Part shown: one piece after another, positions 15,373-20,304 of the stretch
Numbering within the stretch: the first letter of the stretch is position 1
How the letters are laid out: each line of letters opens with the position of its first letter
Assembly: GCA_910580155.1 (NCBI GenBank)
Contig: CAJTWX010000022.1
Coordinates: forward strand, 1-20,304
DNA length: 20,304 nucleotides
Reading direction: 5' to 3'
DNA from: an uncultured Alphaproteobacteria bacterium
Lineage (GTDB): Bacteria > Pseudomonadota > Alphaproteobacteria > RF32 > CAG-239
Made by a program: the position numbers and the translations under genes
Notes under the pieces: model-generated
Database searches by the model: none
Seen by the model: only the letters and a program-made list of their open reading frames with translations
Told to the model about the DNA's origin: nothing

Positions 15373-15445
15373 GCGAATGACGGTCAGGGCTAATGGCATG
15401 CCTAACTGTTATCTTAATCCAACTTAAATTTTGAAAGGGATTGAA
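15373..15445 (+). promoter_or_regulatory. Leader region of the rpmI-rplT transcript
   Basis: About 73 bases between the predicted transcription start and rpmI, distinctly richer in G and C than the surrounding AT tracts. It contains the palindrome GGCATGCC (15400-15407 region) and possible pairing CAG / CTG and GGC / GCC around it. L20 represses its own operon through leader RNA structure in several bacteria; whether this leader works that way is only an analogy. No infC precedes rpmI here. Confidence 0.3.
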
Positions 15446-15643
15446 ATGCCTAAATTAAAAACAAAAAGTTCGGCTAAAAAACGCTTCAGCGTTACCGGAA
15501 CCGGCAAATTGAAAAGAAATTTTGCCAACAAGAGACACTGCCTCTTCTGCAAGAGTCAGAAAATGAAAAGACAAGCCCGTGGCACAACTTTGCTTGCTGA
15601 AGTTGATGTTCAGATTGTTAAGAAATTTTTACCGTATTTGTAA
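15446..15643 (+). CDS. rpmI: 50S ribosomal protein L35
   Basis: A 65-residue highly basic protein of the large ribosomal subunit. It begins MPKLKTKSSAKKRFSVTGTG and contains KRHCLFCKSQKMKRQARGT, the L35 pattern. Start ATG 15446 has GAAAGGGA upstream with 5 bases spacing; a TTG 15 bases earlier is an artefact of the open frame. Normal length. It is followed after 17 bases by rplT, its usual operon partner. Confidence 0.97.
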   Translation: MPKLKTKSSAKKRFSVTGTGKLKRNFANKRHCLFCKSQKMKRQARGTTLLAEVDVQIVKKFLPYL

Positions 15644-15660
15644 TAGTGGAGGATATATAG

Positions 15661-16020
15661 ATGTCTCGTGTTAAAAGAGGTGTAACAGCACACGCCCGCC
15701 ATAAAAAAGTTTTGGATATGGCGAAAGGCTACAGAGGACGCAATAAAAACGTTTTCAGAGTAGCTGTTGAAAAAGTTGAAAAAGGTTTGCAGTATGCTTA
15801 CCGCGACAGAAGAGCAAAGAAGAGAAACTTCCGTTCTTTGTGGATTCAGCGCATTAACGCTGCAACTCGTTTGAACGATATGACTTATTCCCGATTTATC
15901 AGCGGGCTTGCGAAAGCTGGTGTTGAGCTTGACCGCAAAGTTCTGGCTGATATCGCTTTCAAAGAGCCCCAAGCTTTTGCTAAGTTAGTAGAAACTGCCA
16001 AAGCGGCTCTGGCTAAATAA
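15661..16020 (+). CDS. rplT: 50S ribosomal protein L20
   Basis: A 119-residue basic protein that binds 23S rRNA early in large-subunit assembly. The typical N-terminus MSRVKRGVTAHARHKKVLD, the AKGYRGRNKNVFR segment and the DRRAKKRNFRSLWIQRINAA core are all present. The length matches the family. GGAGG lies 8 bases before ATG 15661. A strong terminator follows. Confidence 0.98.
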   Translation: MSRVKRGVTAHARHKKVLDMAKGYRGRNKNVFRVAVEKVEKGLQYAYRDRRAKKRNFRSLWIQRINAATRLNDMTYSRFISGLAKAGVELDRKVLADIAFKEPQAFAKLVETAKAALAK

Positions 16021-16048
16021 GATTTTAGTATAGTTTATATCAGTAAAT

Positions 16049-16083
16049 AAAGAGTCGTCTTGGGCAACCAAGAGGACTCTTTT
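16049..16083 (+). terminator. Intrinsic terminator of rpmI-rplT
   Basis: A long stem: AAAGAGTC and TCTTGG on the left pair with CCAAGA and GACTCTTT on the right, with one G-G mismatch and a GCAA tetraloop (16064-16067), then a T run. Confidence 0.9.
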
Positions 16084-16106
16084 ATGTTTAAAACATAAGC
16101 GTTTAG

Positions 16107-16136
16107 CTGTTTGGAGAGAAGAGAAAACAGTTTTTT
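16107..16136 (+). promoter_or_regulatory. Possible attenuator-like hairpin before pheS
   Basis: CTGTTT (16107-16112) can pair with AAACAG (16125-16130) around a 12-base purine-rich loop and is followed directly by six Ts. The stem is short and weak. Upstream ATG TTT AAA ACA TAA (16084-16098) could be a four-codon leader with one Phe codon, but it has no clear ribosome binding site. Attenuation of pheST is known in enteric bacteria; the case here is thin. Confidence 0.22.
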
Positions 16137-16155
16137 AATATATTAAGGTGATACG

Positions 16156-17265
16156 ATGAGTGATATTGAAAATATAAAAACAGAAATTGAGACGCAGATT
16201 GCCGGCGCTCAAGACATTAAGGCGCTTGATGAGGTACGCGTGGCTGCACTTGGCAAAAAGGGACGAATTACGGAACTTTTGAAAACGCTCGGGGCAATGC
16301 CGATAGAAGAAAGAATCGAGTTCGGTAAAAAAATCAATGTTATCAAAGCTGCATTAGAAGCAACCATTGCCGATAAAAAACAAGAACTTGAAACAAAGCT
16401 TTTGAATGAAAAATTAAAAAATGAAGTGATTGACGTGACGCTGCCGTGCCGGCCGGAAGTTCAGGGGCGGATTCATCCGGTTTCCAAAGTATATGAAGAG
16501 CTAGTTGCGATTTTTGCCGAGATGGGCTTTGAAGTTGCGGAAGGACCGGACATTGAAGACCAGTTTCATAACTTTAACGCACTCAACACACCACCGAATC
16601 ACCCTGCCCGACAAATGCAGGATACGTTTTATGTCAACAATGATGTCACCAAAGAGTTTGACTTGGACAATGCTTATGTTGTGCGCACACAAACCTCAAG
16701 CGTGCAAATCCGTACGATGGAAAAGAAACAGCCACCTATCCGCATTATTGCGCCGGGGCGGACATATCGTTCGGACTATGACGCAACGCATACACCGATG
16801 TTTCATCAGATTGAGGGCTTGGTGGTGGATAAGACAACAACGCTTGCACATCTTAAAGGCTGTTTATATGATGTGATGAAAGCGTTTTTTGAAGTGGACG
16901 AACTGCCGGTTCGTTTCCGTCCGTCTTACTTCCCGTTTACCGAACCATCGGCGGAGATGGATATAGGTTGCTTAAAGACAAAGACTGAGCTTAAAATCGG
17001 TGCGGGCACTGACTGGCTGGAGATTTTGGGCTGCGGAATGGTACATCCGAACGTTTTACGCTCTTGCGGCATTGATCCTGAAGAATATCAGGGCTTTGCG
17101 TTTGGGATGGGAATGGACAGGCTCGCAATGCTCAAATACGGTATTCCGGACTTGAGAACGTTTTTTGAATCTGACGTTCGCTGGCTTAAAAACTATGGAT
17201 TTACGGCGCTTGATTTTTCTTCAATGACAAGCGGATTGAGCAATAACGGAGGATTGGCACGATGA
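16156..17265 (+). CDS. pheS: Phenylalanyl-tRNA synthetase alpha subunit
   Basis: Catalytic subunit of the heterotetrameric enzyme that charges tRNA-Phe. The 369-residue protein starts with the coiled-coil arm (about 1-90) followed by HPVSKVYEEL (near 107), FNALNTPPNHPAR, the class II motif 2 region with APGRTYRSDYDATHTPMFHQIEG, and motif 3 FGMGMDRLAMLKYGIPDLR near 314. It is longer than enteric PheS, with an extra C-terminal tail of about 20 residues as in alphaproteobacteria. AAGGTGAT precedes ATG 16156. The stop overlaps the pheT start by four bases (ATGA). Confidence 0.97.
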   Translation: MSDIENIKTEIETQIAGAQDIKALDEVRVAALGKKGRITELLKTLGAMPIEERIEFGKKINVIKAALEATIADKKQELETKLLNEKLKNEVIDVTLPCRPEVQGRIHPVSKVYEELVAIFAEMGFEVAEGPDIEDQFHNFNALNTPPNHPARQMQDTFYVNNDVTKEFDLDNAYVVRTQTSSVQIRTMEKKQPPIRIIAPGRTYRSDYDATHTPMFHQIEGLVVDKTTTLAHLKGCLYDVMKAFFEVDELPVRFRPSYFPFTEPSAEMDIGCLKTKTELKIGAGTDWLEILGCGMVHPNVLRSCGIDPEEYQGFAFGMGMDRLAMLKYGIPDLRTFFESDVRWLKNYGFTALDFSSMTSGLSNNGGLAR

Positions 17266-19646
17266 AATTTACTTTATCTTGGTTAAAAGAACATCTGGAC
17301 ACAGAAGCGTCCGTTGATGAGATTGTGGAAACATTAACACGAATCGGTTTGGAAGTCGAGGAAGTTATCAATCCGGCAGCGGTGCTTGAGGGCTTTAATA
17401 CCGCTAAAATCGAAACGGTTGAGATGCACCCTGACTCTGACCACCTGCATATTCTGCGGGTTAATACCGGTAAAGAAACGCTACAGGTTGTGTGCGGTGC
17501 GCCGAATGTTCACGAAGGGCTTATCGGCATTTATGCGCCGACGGGAGCGCTTATTCCTTGTTATGGAGAACGCTTAAAGGTTGCCAAAATCCGCGGCGTT
17601 GAGAGTATGGGGATGATGTGCTCCGAAAAAGAGCTGATGGTCGGCGATGATCACAATGGCATTATTGAACTGCCAGCTGATACGGCTATCGGTAAGCCTG
17701 CAGCAGAAATTTTGAACATCGACCCCGTTATTGAAGTTTCAATTACGCCAAATCGGGCGGAATGCTTGGGCGTGCGCGGTATTGCACGTGATTTGGCAGC
17801 TGCGGGGCTTGGCACTTTAAAACCACTTAATGTTCAAGAAATTAAAGGTTCCTTTAAAAGCCCTATTTCTGTTAACGTAACCTGCAAGGACGCCTGCCCG
17901 ACTTATACCGCGCGTTATATCAAAGGCGTGAACAACAAGGCAGAAACGCCGAAATGGATGAAAGACCGCCTGACAGCTATTGGCTTACGTCCGATTTCCG
18001 CCCTTGTCGACATCACAAACTATATTAACTATGATTTGGCACGTCCGCTACACGTTTTTGACGCGGATAAGCTTGCCGGTAACGTGACAGTGCGGATGGC
18101 TGCAAACGGCGAAGAGTTTGTGGCTTTGAATGAAAAGAGCTATGTGTTGGATGACAAGGCTTTGGGGATATGCGACGACGAGGGCGTGCAGTGTTTGGGC
18201 GGCATTATGGGCGGTTTGAACAAAGGCAGCTTTGAAGACACAACGAATGTTTTGCTTGAATGCGCTTTATTTAATCCGGTTTGTATTGCCCGCACGGGAC
18301 GCAAGCTGCAGCTTGATTCCGACTCTCGTGCACGTTATGAACGCTGGGTTGACCCGATGTCCAACATCTCGGGCAATAACTATGCGACACAAATGATTCT
18401 AGACATTTGCGGCGGCGAGGCTTCAGAGATTGAGATTGCCGGTGAAGAAAAATTTGAGGCAAAACCGGTTCAGCTCCGGATGGCAAAAATGAAAAGTTTT
18501 GTCGGGATGGAAATTGAGCAAGAAAAATGCGCGTCTATTTTGCGCAATCTCGGTTTTAAGGTCAGCGAAAGCGAAGGCGTGATTACGGCTGTTTCCCCGT
18601 CTTGGCGCGGCGATATTGAATGCGAACAAGATTTGATTGAGGAAGTCGTGCGGATGGTCGGGCTGGACAATATTCCGGCAGTTTCAATGAAAACGGCGGA
18701 TTTTCCGAGACCGGTTTTGACAACATTGCAAAACAATGTGATGATGGTCAAACACGAGCTTGCGTTGCGCGGAATGTATGAAACGGTCACATTCAGCTTT
18801 ACAGACAGCTCGATTGCGAAATATTTCCGCAGAGGGCACGCACCGGTTGACATTCAAAACCCGATTATTACAGAGCTTGACGAGATGCGTCCGTCTTTGT
18901 TGCCAAACCTTTTAATCGGTGCGAAAAACAACATTGCGCGCGGTTATGCGGATATGGCAATCTTTGAGGTTGCACCGGAATTTTTCGGGCGTAATCCTGG
19001 TGAACAGCAGACTGCGGCCAGCGGTATATTCGTTGGTAAAACATCTAAAAAAGACTGGAGCGGGGCTAGCCGTGCTTACGATGTATTTGATGCAAAGTCG
19101 GCGGCACTGGCTGCTATTGCCGCGGCAAAAGGCCCGATTGAGGCACCGCAGATTACAACCGATGCACCGGATTATTATCATCCGGGGCGCAGCGGAGCTA
19201 TTAGATTGGGTAAGAATGTTCTTGCCTACTTTGGTGAGCTGCATCCTGCAGTTTTGAAAACCTTGGACATTAAAACCAACGTGATGGCGTTTGAGGTATT
19301 TTTAGAGAATATCCCTGCCCCGCGTGACGGCAAGTCCAAGGCGAAGAAAAAGCTTGAACTTTCCGCGTTGCAACCGGTGGAGAAAGACTTGGCATTTGTT
19401 TGCAACAAGAGCGTTTCTGCCATCAGCATTATCGGAGCTGCAAAAACAGCTGACCGCGAGAATATCAGCGATGTACGGATTTTTGACGTATACGAGGGTG
19501 ACAATTTACCCGCAGATAAAAAATCCATCGCGATTACAGTTACATTCCAACCGAAAGAAAAGTCTTATACCGACGCCGAACTTGACGCGCTGATGAATAA
19601 GGTTATCAACGAGGTTGGCAAAAAGACAGGTGCAGCGTTACGCTGA
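17262..19646 (+). CDS. pheT: Phenylalanyl-tRNA synthetase beta subunit
   Basis: Partner of PheS, carrying tRNA-binding and editing functions. The 794-residue protein has the usual order: N-terminal domain (MKFTLSWLKEHLDTEASVDE), EMAP-like tRNA-binding domain (about 39-150, TVEMHPDSDHLHILRVN and RGVESMGMMCSEKEL), B3/B4 editing domain (about 205-390), B5 domain (about 402-475), catalytic-like module, and C-terminal ferredoxin-fold anticodon-binding domain (about 700-793, ALQPVEKDLAFV). Start ATG 17262 is inside the pheS stop, with GGAGGA 8 bases upstream, a translational coupling that helps equal production. A bidirectional terminator follows. Confidence 0.98.
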   Translation: MKFTLSWLKEHLDTEASVDEIVETLTRIGLEVEEVINPAAVLEGFNTAKIETVEMHPDSDHLHILRVNTGKETLQVVCGAPNVHEGLIGIYAPTGALIPCYGERLKVAKIRGVESMGMMCSEKELMVGDDHNGIIELPADTAIGKPAAEILNIDPVIEVSITPNRAECLGVRGIARDLAAAGLGTLKPLNVQEIKGSFKSPISVNVTCKDACPTYTARYIKGVNNKAETPKWMKDRLTAIGLRPISALVDITNYINYDLARPLHVFDADKLAGNVTVRMAANGEEFVALNEKSYVLDDKALGICDDEGVQCLGGIMGGLNKGSFEDTTNVLLECALFNPVCIARTGRKLQLDSDSRARYERWVDPMSNISGNNYATQMILDICGGEASEIEIAGEEKFEAKPVQLRMAKMKSFVGMEIEQEKCASILRNLGFKVSESEGVITAVSPSWRGDIECEQDLIEEVVRMVGLDNIPAVSMKTADFPRPVLTTLQNNVMMVKHELALRGMYETVTFSFTDSSIAKYFRRGHAPVDIQNPIITELDEMRPSLLPNLLIGAKNNIARGYADMAIFEVAPEFFGRNPGEQQTAASGIFVGKTSKKDWSGASRAYDVFDAKSAALAAIAAAKGPIEAPQITTDAPDYYHPGRSGAIRLGKNVLAYFGELHPAVLKTLDIKTNVMAFEVFLENIPAPRDGKSKAKKKLELSALQPVEKDLAFVCNKSVSAISIIGAAKTADRENISDVRIFDVYEGDNLPADKKSIAITVTFQPKEKSYTDAELDALMNKVINEVGKKTGAALR

Positions 19647-19668
19647 TTGAAACTTTATCTAGCAAAGG

Positions 19669-19701
19669 AAAACAGCCGCAGTTTTTTCTGCGGCTGTTTT
19701 T
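19669..19701 (+). terminator. Bidirectional terminator between pheT and the convergent lipoprotein gene
   Basis: AAAACAGCCGCAG (19669-19681) pairs perfectly with CTGCGGCTGTTTT around six Ts, with A and T runs on both sides. It can therefore end pheT on the plus strand and the META lipoprotein gene on the minus strand. Confidence 0.92.
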
Positions 19702-19726
19702 GGGTGGCTTTTTTTCAATTTAAAGA

Positions 19727-20098
19727 CTAATTTTTTGCCTCTTCATATTTCAGAGTAACACCATCACCATTGAGTTCCAAGCTTTTATCGCTTAGCGTGT
19801 AGGTTTTGATTTTGCCTAAATTTTGAAAATATTCCATTTCCTTTTTCATTTCAGGCTCGGGAGCTGCCATCATTGTGCTGCCGATGAGGGTTAAGGTTAT
19901 GTTATTCTTTTCAATTTTATATTCACCGAAATAGTTGTTTACGGCCTTACCATAAAAACGGTTTTCTTTGGCGTCAAAGGCCAGTGTAATGTTTTTTTCC
20001 GGCAAAAGCGAATACGTTTTGCCGACCACGGTTTGTTCGGTCTCTGAACAAGCGGTGAGAGCCAGTACAGCGATAAGTGCGGATAACTGTTTTTTCAT
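19727..20098 (-). CDS. META-domain (HslJ-like) lipoprotein
   Basis: A 123-residue exported lipoprotein. The signal sequence MKKQLSALIAVLALTAC ends in a lipobox LTAC with C17 as the lipidated residue; the following S-E suggests release to the outer membrane. The rest is a META domain: FDAKENRFYGKAVNNYFGEY (about 41-60) matches the family pattern ending in NNYxGxY, and STMMAAPEPEMKKEMEYF (about 74-91) matches the typical M-x-A-x-PEPxMxxE motif. The usual GC before NNY is AV here. META proteins are linked to envelope stress and heat-shock functions (HslJ), but this role is not tested here. ATG 20098 has AGGAG 6 bases upstream. It converges on pheT. Confidence 0.85.
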   Translation of the reverse strand: MKKQLSALIAVLALTACSETEQTVVGKTYSLLPEKNITLAFDAKENRFYGKAVNNYFGEYKIEKNNITLTLIGSTMMAAPEPEMKKEMEYFQNLGKIKTYTLSDKSLELNGDGVTLKYEEAKN

Positions 20099-20129
20099 TT
20101 CATTCTCCTAAATATGTTTGTTTTAAGTC

Positions 20130-20158
20130 TATATAGCAAAGCTTTTTGGAGAATACAA
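20130..20158 (-). promoter_or_regulatory. Candidate promoter of the META lipoprotein gene
   Basis: On the minus strand TTGTAT (20158-20153) and TATATA (20135-20130) with a 17-base spacer, 31 bases before the ATG. The -35 match is moderate and the surroundings are AT-rich. Confidence 0.35.
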
Positions 20159-20180
20159 CAAAATTTACATATTTTTAAAA

Positions 20181-20208
20181 AATATATATTGACTTTCCAA
20201 TATATATT
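20181..20208. promoter_or_regulatory. Perfect inverted repeat in the divergent promoter region (operator candidate)
   Basis: AATATATATTG (20181-20191) and CAATATATATT (20198-20208) are exact reverse complements, 11 bases each, around ACTTTC. A -35-like TTGACT (20189-20194) overlaps the left arm and the loop. The repeat lies between the META lipoprotein gene and the divergent gene starting at 20254, where a dimeric regulator could act on both. No -10 box at the ideal distance from TTGACT is convincing. Confidence 0.5.
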
Positions 20209-20253
20209 ATTTACGCTATGTATTATATTTAATATGTATTTAGGAGCAAAAAA

Positions 20254-20304
20254 ATGAAAAAAGCAGCAAACGTCAAAGAATTTGTAGAACGCATAGATGC
20301 AACG
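20254..20304 (+). CDS. 5' end of an unidentified gene (partial)
   Basis: ATG 20254 follows AGGAG with 7 bases spacing, and 17 codons remain open to the window end, reading MKKAANVKEFVERIDAT. The strong ribosome binding site and Lys/Ala-rich start support a real gene. Too little is visible to name a family. It is divergent from the META lipoprotein gene, sharing an AT-rich control region with a perfect inverted repeat. Confidence 0.6.
   Translation, partial: MKKAANVKEFVERIDAT

Noticed and set aside
1..20304. CRISPR arrays, tRNA or rRNA genes
   Set aside because: No regularly spaced direct repeats and no cloverleaf or rRNA-like sequence were noticed on either strand by eye.

Overview
The window looks like the chromosome of a moderately AT-rich alphaproteobacterium, possibly gut- or host-associated. 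The support is the long PheS, the order rnd / aspS / rpmI-rplT / pheS-pheT, and map followed by a small downstream reading frame as in many alphaproteobacteria. This placement is an inference from gene content and protein style; no rRNA marker is present. Most of the window is core translation machinery: map, alaS, aspS, rpmI, rplT, pheS and pheT, with rnd, a TspO-family membrane protein, a small outer-membrane beta-barrel and a META-domain lipoprotein. Clear intrinsic terminators follow alaS, aspS, rplT and pheT.

Layout. 1-851 (minus): start of an unidentified gene, then map. 1004-1477: TspO-like gene. 1583-4207: alaS and its terminator. 4238-4491: AT-rich control region with an inverted repeat pair. 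4492-11657: a cell-surface polysaccharide island on the plus strand. 11676-13375 (minus): beta-barrel protein and rnd. 13509-15275: aspS. 15446-16020: rpmI-rplT. 16156-19646: pheST. 19727-20098 (minus): META lipoprotein. 20254-end: start of an unidentified gene.

The polysaccharide island is the accessory part. Its genes overlap or abut in a chain: a serine-recombinase-like protein that has lost its catalytic residues but kept its helix-turn-helix, a GT2 glycosyltransferase, glucose-1-phosphate cytidylyltransferase (rfbF), an NAD-dependent epimerase/reductase, CDP-glucose 4,6-dehydratase (rfbG), and a GT8-DUF4422 fusion. The three sugar genes would convert glucose-1-phosphate to CDP-glucose, then CDP-4-keto-6-deoxyglucose, then a reduced or epimerised CDP-6-deoxysugar. 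The transferases would use it or related donors. From 8820 onward base composition falls sharply and the genes look eroded: a frameshifted tail of 19-residue repeats, a gene with an in-frame stop at codon 20, and a C-terminal gene fragment.

The most interesting signal is at 4313-5088. Two 19-bp inverted repeats, each with a symmetric core around a central dinucleotide (the geometry of serine-invertase crossover sites), flank 128 bp of AT-rich DNA just before the operon. The first gene downstream encodes a serine-recombinase fold without its catalytic Ser and Arg residues. This could be an invertible promoter acted on by another recombinase, or a pair of operators bound by a repurposed dead recombinase.
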